Origin: Bidens hawaiensis | Lineage: Eukaryota > Streptophyta > Magnoliopsida > Asterales > Asteraceae | Assembly (NCBI GenBank): GCA_021521415.1 | Contig: JAIQDT010009082.1 | Span: 35,918-99,917 of the forward strand | Direction: 5' to 3' | DNA: 64,000 nt | Part shown: piece by piece, positions 32,228 through 42,996 of the stretch | How positions within the stretch are numbered: position 1 is the first letter of the stretch | How the letters are laid out: the number at the start of each line of letters is the position of its first letter | Position numbers and translations under genes: made by a program | The notes under the pieces: generated by a model | What the model was told of the DNA's origin: nothing | Database searches by the model: none | The model's input: the letters and a program-made list of their open reading frames with translations, nothing else

Positions 32228-35200
32228 ATGGCCGCTAACAATGCAAACACCTCTACCCATAACACCCGTAACCTATCCTTAAGAACCATCCTTGAAAAGG
32301 ATCGTCTAAACCATAATAACTTTATGGATTGGTATCGCAACTTGAGAATAGTTCTCAAACAAGAAGAGATATCATATGTCTTAGACGATCCCATTCCCGA
32401 TGAGCCTAACGTGGAAGATGAGGAGGCGTATAACGATTGGGTCAAGTACACCAAAGATTCGGTGCAAGCCTCTTGCCTCATGTTAGGGACTATGATTCCC
32501 GAAATCCAAAAGGATTTCGAGCATCATGGGGCATACGACATGATAACTCAATTGAAGGAAATGTTCCTTCAACAAGCTAGAGCGGAACGTTTCGAAACGG
32601 TTCGAGCGTTTCATGCATGTCGTATGGAGGAAACCCAAAGCGTCTCATCTTATGTCCTAAAGATGAAAAGCTACATTGAAAAGCTTCGTAGGTTAAATTG
32701 TCCCGTCTCTAATGAGTTGGCTACGGATTTGATCCTCAACTCTTTGACCAAAAGGTTTGAAACTTTTGTCATGAACTATAACATGAATGGGTGGGACAAA
32801 AGCATTGGTGAGCTTCACGCAATGCTAAGAACGGCCGAAGCGGGAATGGGTAAAAAGGTTTTACCCGTTCTAACAATCAATGAAGGAAAAAGGGGACATA
32901 ACTCCAAACCCAAAGCAAGTGTTGCTAAGGGCAAGGGCCACGTCCAAGGAAAGGGAAAGAGGAAAGCCATCACGCCCATCAAACCGAAGGAAAAGAAGCA
33001 AAAGGTTGCGGCGCAAGATCCATGCTTTGAGTGTGGAGAGATAGGTCATTGGAAAAGGAATTGTCCGACCTATCTCAATGCGTTAAAAGATAAGAGGGAT
33101 GCGGGGCATACCTCAGGTATTATCTTTACTATACATATTGAACTAAATGTTATTTCTTCAAATACATGGGTACTTGATACCGGATGTGGAACTCACATTT
33201 GCAATTTGTTGCAGGGGTTCAAAAGAAGTAAACAACTCAACAAAGGGGACATTAGTCTCTTTATGGGCAATGGAGCAAGAGTTGAAGTCCAAGCCCAAGG
33301 AGACTACTTGTTAAAGCTTCCAAGTGGTTTGGAAGTAATTTTGAAGAATGTTTTGTATGCTCCTAAGTTAAGGAGAAACATTATTTCCGTGTCCCTTTTA
33401 AAACAATGTGGCTTTGATCTTAAGTTTATTGACTATGATATTCATGTTTTGATGAATGGCATATTTTATTTTAAAGCTATACCCATGAATGGTATATATG
33501 AAATAGATCAAAGTGGTATGTCACATAGTAGTTCAATGTACAATGTCAGCACCAAGAAACTCAAGAAGGACTTGGGTGATTCCTATCTTTGGCATTGTCG
33601 CCTTGGACATATAAGCAAGAATCGCATGCAAACTCTTCGCAAGAGTGGTATTCTAGAAACAAATGAGTATGATTCATTTGATGTATGTGAATCTTGTTTA
33701 CAAGGCAAAATGACAAAGCAACCCTTTAATAAAACTTTTGAAAGGTCAAAAGAATTATTGGGTATCATACATTCGGATGTATGTGGTCCTTTTAGACCAA
33801 TGACTAGGAATGGTGAAAGATACTTCATTACCTTTATTGACGATTATAGTCGATATGGTTATGTGTACTTAATGAAACACAAAGATGAAGCTTTTGAAAT
33901 GTTCAAAGACTTCAAAACTGAAGTAGAAAGACAACTCAAGACCACAATCAAAGTACTTCGTAGTGATAGAGGAGGTGAATACCTAAGTGGTATTTTTCAA
34001 GATCATCTTAAGAGTTGTGGAATTATTTCACAACTTACTCCACCTGGAACACCACAACATAATGGTGTGTCTGAAAGGAGAAATCGTACCCTATTAGATA
34101 TGGTTCGATCGATGATGGCTAGAAGCACTTTACCTCTATCATTTTGGGGCTATGCTTTACTTTCCGCTGTTCGCATATTGAATATGGCTCCAACCAAGAA
34201 AGTGGAGAAGACACCTTTTGAGATATGGCATGGAAAGGCTCCATCGCTATCATTCTTAAGAGTTTGGGGTTGTGAAGCTTATGTAAAGCAATACACCCCA
34301 AACAAATTAGAAGTCCGATCCACTAAATGTATTTTTATAGGTTATCCTAAAGATGATATAGGATATTACTTTTACGACCCTAGTGAGCAAAATGTTATTA
34401 TTGCTCGAAAGGGTAAGTTCTTGGAAACTAAGTTCCTTGAGGAAGGAACTAATAGTAGAACAGTGAAATTTGATGAGGATCAAGAATCACAAGATGATAC
34501 ACAATTGGTTGATACTAGCACTCAACAAGAGGTTGTTGAAAGTGATCAAGTGGTTGATCAAAACACACAAAACGTTCGCAAATCTGGTAGAGTTAGCAAT
34601 CCACCTGAAAGATATGGATTTTTTGTAGAAGGTTGCTACGTGGTAGATTCGGATGAACCAACCACATACCGTGATGCAATGTCCAAGAATGATTGTGACA
34701 AATGGCTTGAAGCCATGAACGTTGAGATGCAATCCATGTATGACAACCAAGTTTGGGAATTGGTTGAACCACCACTCAACTCCAAAGCTGTTGGAAGTAA
34801 GTGGGTTTTCAAAAGAAAAACTGATATGCATGGAAACTTGGATACTTATAAAGCAAGACTTGTAGCTAAAGGTTTCACTCAAACTCAAGGGGTTGATTAT
34901 GATGAAACTTTTTCGCCTGTGGCAATGCTAAAGTCTATTAGGATATTATTTGCCATAGCTGCACATTATGATTATGAAATTTGGCAAATGGATGTCAAGA
35001 CCGCTTTCCTAAATGGATATCTTGAGGAAGATGTCTATATGGTTCAGCCTGAAGGTTTTGTCGATCCGAAACATCCTAATAAAGTATGCAAGTTAAAGAA
35101 ATCAATCTATGGATTGAAACAAGCATCTAGAACTTGGAATCATCGTTTTGATGAAGAAATCAAAAATTTTGGGTTCATCAAAAACGCTGATGAGGCTTGT

Positions 35201-36238
35201 GTGTATAAGAAAGCTAGTGGGAGTATAATTACCTTCTTAGTATTGTATGTCGATGACATCCTACTATTTGGAAATGACATTCCAACCATGGAAAGCGTTA
35301 AGGCTTGGCTTGGAAGTAGATTTTCCATCAAGGATCTTGGTGAAGCTGCCTATATTTTGGGAATAAAGATCTATAGGGATAGGTCAAGGCGCTTGATAGG
35401 TTTGAACCAAAGTACATACATTGATAAGATCTTGAAAAGGTTCAAGATGGAAAACTCCAAGAAAGGTTTTGTACCTATTCAAAGAGGGACCATATTGAGT
35501 TCAGCTCAATGTCCAAGCTCAAAGGGTGAGCAAGAGACGATGAAACAAATCCCATATGCTTCTGCTATAGGATCCATCATGTATGCGATGATATGTACTA
35601 GACCGGATGTGTCATGCGCTTTGAGCATGACAAGCAGATACCAACAGAATCCAGGAAACAGTCATTGGATGGCTGTTAAGAGCATATTGAAATACCTTAG
35701 GAGAACTAAGGATATGTTTCTGATATATGGATCTGGTGAGGAGGAACTCGCTATAAAAGGTTACACGGATGCGAGCTTCCAAACTGATCGAGATGATTCT
35801 CGATCACAGTCTGGGTATGTGTTCACTCTTAATGGAGGAGCTGTCTCTTGGAAGAGCTCAAAACAGGAAGTGGTAGCATTGTCCACTACAGAATCAGAAT
35901 ACATCGCCGCTTCATTGGCAGCTCAGGAAGCTGCATGGTTGAAGAAATTCATTACTGATCTAGGGGTGGTCTCTTCCATTCAAGACCCCCTAGAAATCTT
36001 TTGTGACAACGAGGGTGCGATTGCACAAATCAAGGAACCTCGTTCGCACCAAAAGACAAGGCACATAGAGCGGAGATTCAACTACATAAGGGATGAAGTT
36101 GAAAAAGGAAAGATATGTATTCGCAAAGTTGGAACTGATCAAAATCTTGCGGATCCATTCACGAAGCTCCTAGAAAGACCGAAACATGAGCGTCATGCGA
36201 GTGGCTTAGGACTTCGATATTCTAGTAATTGGATTTGA
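32228..36238 (+). CDS. Copia gag-pol polyprotein (Angela/BARE-like), intact
   Basis: 1336 residues without stop or frameshift. Gag core about 15-215 (SLRTILEKDRLNHNNFMDWY, then LATDLILNSLTKRF), Lys-rich tail, CCHC knuckle CFECGEIGHWKRNC about 266-279. Protease with WVLDTGCGTH, catalytic Asp317. Pre-integrase LWHCRLGH...CESC. Integrase catalytic triad Asp517 (HSDVCGP), Asp580 (RSDRGGEY), Glu616 (HNGVSERRNR), giving the exact D-35-E spacing. RT with MDVKTAFLNG (Asp922) and YVDDILL (Asp1009-Asp1010). RNase H with GYTDAS (Asp1181), TTESEY (Glu1222) and FCDNEGA (Asp1260), then HQKTRHIERRFNYIRDE. Starts at the first good ATG after the leader. Gag and pol are in one frame, as usual for plant Copia. 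Confidence 0.96.
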   Translation: MAANNANTSTHNTRNLSLRTILEKDRLNHNNFMDWYRNLRIVLKQEEISYVLDDPIPDEPNVEDEEAYNDWVKYTKDSVQASCLMLGTMIPEIQKDFEHHGAYDMITQLKEMFLQQARAERFETVRAFHACRMEETQSVSSYVLKMKSYIEKLRRLNCPVSNELATDLILNSLTKRFETFVMNYNMNGWDKSIGELHAMLRTAEAGMGKKVLPVLTINEGKRGHNSKPKASVAKGKGHVQGKGKRKAITPIKPKEKKQKVAAQDPCFECGEIGHWKRNCPTYLNALKDKRDAGHTSGIIFTIHIELNVISSNTWVLDTGCGTHICNLLQGFKRSKQLNKGDISLFMGNGARVEVQAQGDYLLKLPSGLEVILKNVLYAPKLRRNIISVSLLKQCGFDLKFIDYDIHVLMNGIFYFKAIPMNGIYEIDQSGMSHSSSMYNVSTKKLKKDLGDSYLWHCRLGHISKNRMQTLRKSGILETNEYDSFDVCESCLQGKMTKQPFNKTFERSKELLGIIHSDVCGPFRPMTRNGERYFITFIDDYSRYGYVYLMKHKDEAFEMFKDFKTEVERQLKTTIKVLRSDRGGEYLSGIFQDHLKSCGIISQLTPPGTPQHNGVSERRNRTLLDMVRSMMARSTLPLSFWGYALLSAVRILNMAPTKKVEKTPFEIWHGKAPSLSFLRVWGCEAYVKQYTPNKLEVRSTKCIFIGYPKDDIGYYFYDPSEQNVIIARKGKFLETKFLEEGTNSRTVKFDEDQESQDDTQLVDTSTQQEVVESDQVVDQNTQNVRKSGRVSNPPERYGFFVEGCYVVDSDEPTTYRDAMSKNDCDKWLEAMNVEMQSMYDNQVWELVEPPLNSKAVGSKWVFKRKTDMHGNLDTYKARLVAKGFTQTQGVDYDETFSPVAMLKSIRILFAIAAHYDYEIWQMDVKTAFLNGYLEEDVYMVQPEGFVDPKHPNKVCKLKKSIYGLKQASRTWNHRFDEEIKNFGFIKNADEACVYKKASGSIITFLVLYVDDILLFGNDIPTMESVKAWLGSRFSIKDLGEAAYILGIKIYRDRSRRLIGLNQSTYIDKILKRFKMENSKKGFVPIQRGTILSSAQCPSSKGEQETMKQIPYASAIGSIMYAMICTRPDVSCALSMTSRYQQNPGNSHWMAVKSILKYLRRTKDMFLIYGSGEEELAIKGYTDASFQTDRDDSRSQSGYVFTLNGGAVSWKSSKQEVVALSTTESEYIAASLAAQEAAWLKKFITDLGVVSSIQDPLEIFCDNEGAIAQIKEPRSHQKTRHIERRFNYIRDEVEKGKICIRKVGTDQNLADPFTKLLERPKHERHASGLGLRYSSNWI

Positions 36239-37004
36239 TCTATTTTGTATTAAAGTTTAAAAGACTTTTGTAATTTAACTCTTTTATATGATTATGGAAT
36301 CTTGAGTTAAATTCTAATTTTGCATGTTTAATCCATGAATAAGTTATCTTATTCCAAAAGTCCGTAGTCGATCACATTTGTGGGAACAAATATGAAGCAA
36401 GACTATTATGAACTAGGATTGGTGGATATTCATAAGGAATGAATATGGAGCATAGGTTTGCTGCCAAAGTTCATAGATATTTGTGGGATACAAATATTGG
36501 ACTGACCCGCTCTCAATATTACTACATGGAGTCGATTGACTTGATCATTAGTAATCTTGAGTAAAGGAGAATTTCATATTATCCTTAGACCTGAGATGTA
36601 TATTGGGTCTTGATTTTCACCAAGTATTACACTTTGACTCTCCCCTTCGCTATTCGTAAAAGATGGTACATAAGGATGAGCTCAGGTGGAGTATAAAGTG
36701 ATAGTGAGAGGCGTATACAGTCAAGATGGAATTTGTTCCTCTTATGTGTTGAGAGTTTAGATGTCTAAGGCCTGATAAAGTTGAATTGTAAAGAGAATGA
36801 TCGCCTATGTCTCTTAGATCCAACATGACATCTAGTAACAAAGGGATATAATGATAGATTCACCTAAATCATATCAAGTAAGGGACTTGAAGGGATGATG
36901 TTATTGAATGGCACTTCGTCAAACACATTAGGGGTGGTGAACTGTTGTTAGGCGGTATTCACCACTTGCATTAATTTTCTATGTATCTCGTGCAAGTGGG
37001 AGAT
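36239..37004 (+). other. 3' untranslated region and polypurine tract, Angela-like element
   Basis: Non-coding stretch between the stop codon and the 3' LTR. The purine tract AAGTGGGAGA (36994-37003) lies two bases before TGTTGG. Nothing else recognised. Confidence 0.75.
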
Positions 37005-37331
37005 TGTTGGAATTTCATATGCCCGAGACACATATTTATATTAATGTGGCTAACTGTGTTTGATCCAAGTCGGGTCATACCCAATAACAAGCTAGACAAC
37101 ACCAAATGTATTCTTTTAGTGATTTGATCACTTAGACGAATACCGAACACTGCGCAATTAGAAAATTGGTTTTCTAAATAATTACACTTGATGATTTAAA
37201 TAAATTATCTGGATAATTTATTTATATAAATTAATTATTTAAATTGGTTGAATAATTAAGATAGCATGTATGTTTTATAAAATTAGTTTTATAAAGTATG
37301 AGATGGAGATGTTTTAATTGTTAAAACAAAA

Positions 37332-37369
<38 letters not shown>

Positions 37370-37903
37370 AAAACAAAACAAAAACCGGCCACCCATGTGG
37401 GGGTGGTGGTTTTACCCAATCAAAGACCAAGATGCTCTTTGGTTCTCCTTTTATGTTCCTCCATTCAACACACATGCATTTGTGTCTTGTTTTCTTTTGA
37501 AATTTCAAGTGTAACTCTCTCTCTTTCTCTCTCAATATCCACGGCCACTTTGGCCAAAGAAAGAGGGAGTTTTGTGAGCTAGTTCAAGTGTTCAAAAATC
37601 CTAGCAACTAGTTGGTGTTGTTGCTCAAAGCTTGGGGTATACAAAGCTTGAGGGTTTCTCTTTGCAACCTTGCCATTTGAAGACATCATCTTCTTCATCC
37701 ATCTACATCTTCTTATAAGGTATAAGAAGGTACCATTTACATTTTGTAAGCATATTGTTCTTGTAATATTGATCCTTGTTCTTTGGGTTTTAGTTTTAAC
37801 ATAATGGTATGTTCATAACAAGTTTTAAAATCTAAGCTTCCGTTGCGTTTTCTAGTTAAATATGGTTAACTTGAACTTTGATTATCTTGTATAAAACCCA
37901 ACA
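37005..37903 (+). repeat. 3' LTR of Angela-like element
   Basis: 899 bp; identical by eye to 29675-30571 apart from the A-run length. Confidence 0.92.
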
Positions 37904-38310
37904 AATACGTTTAGAAATCAGTTTTCATATCATGTTATTTGTCCATTGCTTGATGATTGTTGATACATGGGATTCTTACATAGGTAGATTCCTTCTCTGA
38001 TTGGTTTCGATCTTTTTTTTAATTGCTTGTTTCTAGTTTAATTGATTATTTAATTTCTTAGTTTAATATTAGTTTAAAAAACCCCCTTTAAACATTAATA
38101 ATAAATAGTCGTGTCGTAAGTTGAGTCTAATTAGTTAATTAACGTAATTTATAGAGTCCTGTGGGTTCGATATTCCGGACTTACTTAGCTTGAGTACAAT
38201 TGATCGGTTCACTTGCCGGTGTTTTGTGTAGTTGAGTCTTAAGTCTAGTTTTTATTACTTGTTTAGTTTAGTTAATATTTAATTGACTGTTTCTTGCACA
38301 TTAAGTTTTT

Positions 38311-38328
38311 TGGCGCAGTTGCCGGGGA
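38311..38328 (+). other. Primer-binding site of Athila-like element
   Basis: TGGCGCAGTTGCCGGGGA, one base from the Asp-tRNA complement TGGCGCCGTTGCCGGGGA typical of Athila/Tat elements, 7 nt after the LTR. Confidence 0.8.
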
Positions 38329-38486
38329 CTTTTGGCAATTGCGTTATTATTAATTGGACTTATTTGCCACATTCGTGCTATTTCTTTATTTTCGTTAGAG
38401 TCGTAGGAGTCTAATTTAAGTTTTAGGTTATTTTAATTTTTAAGTATTCGAGTCTACTCACTTGGTCTGTTGCGTCTTTAAGGTTT

Positions 38487-40904
38487 ATGCCCCAACTTCG
38501 TTCGCAAGGACCACCGTTATATAATCTGGATTTTTCTCCGTTGAAGACCAAGGCTAGCTCGTCAGCAGAGAAACAACCGTCAGAACTCGCGTCTACACCA
38601 AATTCGTCACCACTCAATTCACCTCCTGAAAGTCCTAGAAGTCAACCAGAAGTTCCAATGGCTAACGACAGAACAATTGCTGCTCAAGCCTTCGATGGCT
38701 TAACCGGAAACCAGTCATGCATCGTCGTTCCCCAGATCGACAACCCAACTCGTGGCAAATTCCGTCATACGTCATGAACAACATCGTTCAAACTAATCAG
38801 TTCACGGGGCGTGATGACGAGGATGCACCGGCTCACATTAACCGACTTTACCGCGTTCTGGAAACATTCAATTTACAAGGTGCTACTGAAGATGCTCTAT
38901 TCTTACATCTATTTCCGTTTTCACTTGCGGGTAAAGCTGCTATTTGGCTTAAAACTCAACCACCTGGCACGTTTACTACTTGGGAGGCGTTACGTTCAGC
39001 GTTTATCAAGAAGTACTTCTCACCTGCTAAAGCGGCTGTTCTTCGCGATCAAATTCATTCTTTTCACATGGAGCCGGGGGAGCAATATTGTCATTCTTGG
39101 GAGCGTTTTAAGAACATGCTAGCCCGTTGCTCACAGAATGGTCTCACACCATTGGCTCTCATGGAAAAATTTTACAATGGGTTGAACTATGAAACCCAAG
39201 TACGGTTCGACACAGCCCCAGGAGGAAGTTTACTGGCAAAGAAGAATGTCACCGAATGTAACAAGATGTTTGAGAGATTTGCTCAATTCGATTATGCCAA
39301 AGAGCCACATCGCGGGAATTCCACTCATGTTAGCAGTACATCCTCATCCGCTCGAGGTGTACACCAGGTTAATCTGGATACTAGTGTGGCTGCTGCTTTG
39401 GAATCACTAACCCGAGAGGTTAAGGAGCTGAAGCCCAAGGTGGACATGTGTGAGTTTTGTAGGTGTGGACATGGCACGTTGAAGTGCCCGGTGATGAATC
39501 AATAGGTCGACTTTGTTGCTGGCCAGACTAGGTTTCCCAACAATTATAACAACAACAGTCAGAGTTGGAACACCTACAAGAACCCAAATCAGAATACTTC
39601 TAACTGGTGTCCGTCGGGTGCACCACCCGGATTTCAAAACTCTTATAATCAAGGACATGGTCAGTATTTTAATAATAATAACACCGATGGTACTGATGTT
39701 CAAAATAATGTGCAGGATTCGAACGGTGGAATTGGACGTTTGGAAGAGATGATGAAGCTAATCTTAGAGAGAGATCAAGTTACACAGAAAAAGTTTGCTG
39801 TACACGATTTGCTCTTCAAGAATCAACAATCTTCTATTCTCGATATTCAAAGGACTGTTGGTGATATTGCTCGTCGTTTAGAAGAAAGGCCCCCAGGTCA
39901 GTTTTAGGGTATCCCTCAAACTAATCCTGCTGCTCAATTGAACGCCATCTCCACTCGTAGTGGTAGGGTTTTTGGTCCGGAGGTAGTTAGTAGAGAAATT
40001 AGGAAAGATAGGGATAATGAGTTGATAGATGAGGAGATAGAGGTAGAGGCTCCAGGTAAGTCACAAAATACAACACCAATCATAGAGCTGCAAGTTAAGA
40101 AAAACACCAATAAGAAGCCGGTTAGATTCCGGCCACCACCACACACCATTGACCTAGCCTATGTCCCGTATCCCGCTCGTCTAAAGAATCAAAACTATAC
40201 AAAATATTACGGGCATTTTCTTAATATATTTAGCCAATTGAATGTCAACCTTCCGTTCATCGAAGTCCTTCAGCATATGCCTAAATACGCCAAATTTTTG
40301 AAAGACCTTCTTAAAAGAAAGGATAAGTTGGAGGAGCTTTCGACTGTGCCCTTAAATGGAGAGTGTTATGCAGTAGTTCTCAATAAAGTTCCGGAGAAAT
40401 TACCCCGACCCCGGTGTTTTTACCATTCCATGCCTTTTCGGAAGTGATACGACCTGTCAAGCATTAGCCGATCTAGGAGCTAGTATAAACCTTATGCCAT
40501 ATTCATTGTATGAAAAGCTAGACCTAGGAGAGCTCACCCCCACTCATATGACGTTGTCTTTGGCCGATCGTTCCGTTAAGTATCCGAGGGGTGTCGTAGA
40601 GAATTTGCTCGTTAAGGTAGATAATTTGGTTTTCCCCGCTGATTTTGTTGTTTTAGATATGGAGGCCGACGAGCGAGTTCCTATTATTTTAGGTCGTCCA
40701 TTTTTACGTACTGCTAGGGCGGTTATTGACGTGTTTGAAGGTATGATCACTCTTAGAGCCGGTGATGATAGTGTCACCTATTTGGCTAAGTCCATGAGAC
40801 ATCCGAGTGGTCAAAACGGTCTCATTGATCCATGTCACACAGTTTACTTTATAGAATCATTTATCTCGGGCATGGATCTTGGTCTTGACGGTTCCGTTCT
40901 GTGA
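38487..40904 (+). pseudogene. Athila-like gag-protease with four lesions
   Basis: Starts MPQLRSQGPPLYNL at 38487. The gag core (from about 38760) shows QTNQFTGRDDEDAPAHINRL, LFPFSLAGKAAIWL, TTWEALRSAFIKKYFSPAK and SWERFKNMLARC, all characteristic of Athila gag, then CEFCRCGHGTLKC (zinc knuckle) and an Asn/Gln-rich tail. Further on are AISTRSGRVFG and PYPARLKNQ, then the protease with ADLGASINLMPYSLYEKL (active site D-L-G-A-S) and PIILGRPFLRTARAVIDV. Lesions: a frame change near 38745, TAG at 39503-39505, TAG at 39905-39907, and one extra C in the C-run near 40402-40406. Coding ends at 40904, where RT should follow but does not. Confidence 0.85.
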
Positions 40905-42996
40905 GTTTAAGTGTGAGGAAGGAACCAGAAGTTTCGAGTTCTCGGGAAAGGGTGAAGTGTGTTGGAGAAATGGGTGGTGGTAAGCGAAAGATCGAGAAGG
41001 TTCGTGGAGTTAGAAAGAAGAAGACCAAGATTGACGAATGGTCGGATCGTGATTCGGTATCCTTGAGGGCATTGGAGTTTTAACGAGGTGGAGGAAGCTC
41101 CACTCGGTCCGCCACGTGATTCACATAGCATGGGTTCTTGAGTGTAAACTCAAGTGTAGAGTTTGTATAATTTCTTTCGTTTTATTTTTATTTTCTTTGA
41201 ATCACTAACGTAGTTTTTTGTAGTTCTTCTTTGTTTCGTGTTTTAAGTTTTTTTCTAGGTAAAAGAGAAAGTGTGGGGATGGAGCAGCCGAGCCGTATAC
41301 TTTATGTTTTATTATTATTTGCTGCTAATTATTCATGTTTTATTTGTGAGTTGGTAAAATATTTTAATTGCATAATATCTATCGTTATGATAAGATACAT
41401 TTTTTAGACATGTTTATTTGTTTTGTTTGGCCGCTTACGTGTGTGAGAGAAGGAGTTACCAATTTCTGAGCACGTTCGTAGTTGGAGGGCATTTTTGGAA
41501 GAAGACTTTGGCATCAAGTTTCATGCGCATATTACCAGCTAAGTCTTTTCCATTATCTAGCATATTAACTTTTTATTTTGTTTTTATAATTTTTAGCGTT
41601 TTAGTTTTTGTAGTCCGACTTTATTTTATTTTTGTTTTAAGTCGTCCTTATCCTTGCATTGATGACAATGCAAAATTTAAGTGTGGGGATAGGATATTTT
41701 AGTCGTAGTTTAAATCGAGTTTAAATTTAAAAAAGAAAAAAAATTAAAATTTTTTTAAAATTTTGAAAAAAAATTGAAAAATGCTTTAAAAATGTCCCTT
41801 GAATTTAGTTTTTTTGTGTTAAAGTAGGAGATGATGGTATTTATCGGGAAATTGGTTTTTCAAACTACTAATAATATGAGATAAATAATAGAAAACACAC
41901 TTAACTTGAGATGTGTCGGTAGGCTCAGCCTTGAAAATGAAAGGGCAATTTGATAAAATGGCTAAAATGGAAATCTTTTGTGGGTAAAGCGTTTTATCCG
42001 TGGAAGATAGCAATGAAAGGTCGGGCCATATTCAAGCCTCAAATTTTGGTATGAAAAAGTGGAAATATTATAAAATTTTAAAAATGTGAATACGTTATCA
42101 TATGATGCTTGGGTAGGTTTAACATTAGAGCATGCCTTGTAGCCTGTGATATAAACTTAAAGCTGCTAGTTTAGTGTTTTACACCTCATTGGCGTATGGT
42201 TTTATACCCTTAAATCTTGTATTTATGGGATGCTTCGGGTCCGGAGACCATGGGTCTGTATGCAATTTATTCATCTGGGTATTCACAATTCCTAAGTGGG
42301 GTTGTGGATATTTAAAATAAAGCCAAAAAGAGAAAACCTTATAAGTCTTTAAACATGATCACAAGAGTACAAAAGTACAAATTCACTACAGACTTGATCA
42401 TCCACACTGTTAGCCATGTGGGGTCCCCTTGCTCGCGTCTCATTACCATTAAGAAACGGACCAAAAGGGACACCCTACATGTAAGCCCTACAGATGAAAT
42501 TTTGCATGCTCACCTATGGTGATGGGTTCGGGGTATTGCTTGATAACGGGGGTATGTCATGTTGTGGTGAACACTAGCTATTAATTAACTGAACCTTAAT
42601 CGTATCTAATGGCTGCTTGGTAGACTTTGATGCTTAAGCTTAGGTGGATAAACAATACCCTTGATCGTCTTAACTATTCATAAAAATATAGAGCAACAAA
42701 AGTTTTAAATATGCTAATTTTGAGGTTAAGTCAAGTTGGGGTGGTCTGGTCCGGTAAAAGCTGAAAATAAGCGGGTCTTAACTGTGTAAACCACTGAGTT
42801 ATATAATTTTCGGATCTTATTTGTCCCGATAAAGATTAAGGCATGGGTTTAAGTGGACAACAATCGGTGATCGCGGTTTTTGCGTTTATCTAAGCTTTAA
42901 AATTAACCTATATGTTTTTAAGACTATATTTTCTGATTCTGATCCAACTGTATCAGACTTTTTCAGGGACGAAAAAAGAGTAAGTGTGGGGATATT
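40905..42996 (+). other. Non-coding 3' region of Athila-like element with three PPT-like copies
   Basis: No RT, RNase H or integrase trace. A basic 60-codon frame at 40901-41083 (KRKIEKVRGVRKKKTKI) may be leftover of the polyprotein. The motif AAGTGTGGGGAT occurs at about 41269, 41678 and 42982. The last copy directly precedes the 3' LTR and is the functional purine tract; the other two look like duplicates. The hydrophobic frame at 41418-41702 is not supported as a gene. Confidence 0.6.

Larger units (their letters stand above)
29675..37903 (+). mobile_element. Intact Angela/BARE-like Copia retrotransposon
   Basis: 8229 bp with perfect 5-bp duplications AATAC (29670-29674 and 37904-37908). 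LTRs 29675-30571 (897 bp) and 37005-37903 (899 bp) begin TGTTGGAA and end CCCAACA. By eye they differ only in the length of an internal A-run near 30003/37335. PBS at 30573, leader, one uninterrupted 1336-codon polyprotein (32228-36238), 3' untranslated region and purine tract AAGTGGGAGA before the 3' LTR. The LTR start and the gag sequence resemble the BARE/Angela lineage. All parts needed for autonomous movement seem present, so this is a very recent insertion and a candidate active element. Confidence 0.93.
28326..38303 (+). repeat. 5' LTR of Athila-like element (split by 29675-37903)
   Basis: About 1740 bp without the insertion, in two parts: 28326-29674 and 37909-38303 (plus the duplicated AATAC). 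Begins TGATATACATC, ends GCACATTA (CACATCA in the 3' copy). It contains an 11-bp GC hairpin (28735-28745 with 28762-28772) and TATA box TATATAAA at 28825-28832. A short ORF at 28579-28824 is not supported as a gene. Confidence 0.88.

Noticed and set aside
41418..41702. Hydrophobic 94-codon ORF as a membrane or envelope protein
   Set aside because: AT-rich composition makes hydrophobic frames likely; no signal peptide logic, no homologous frame and no supporting context.
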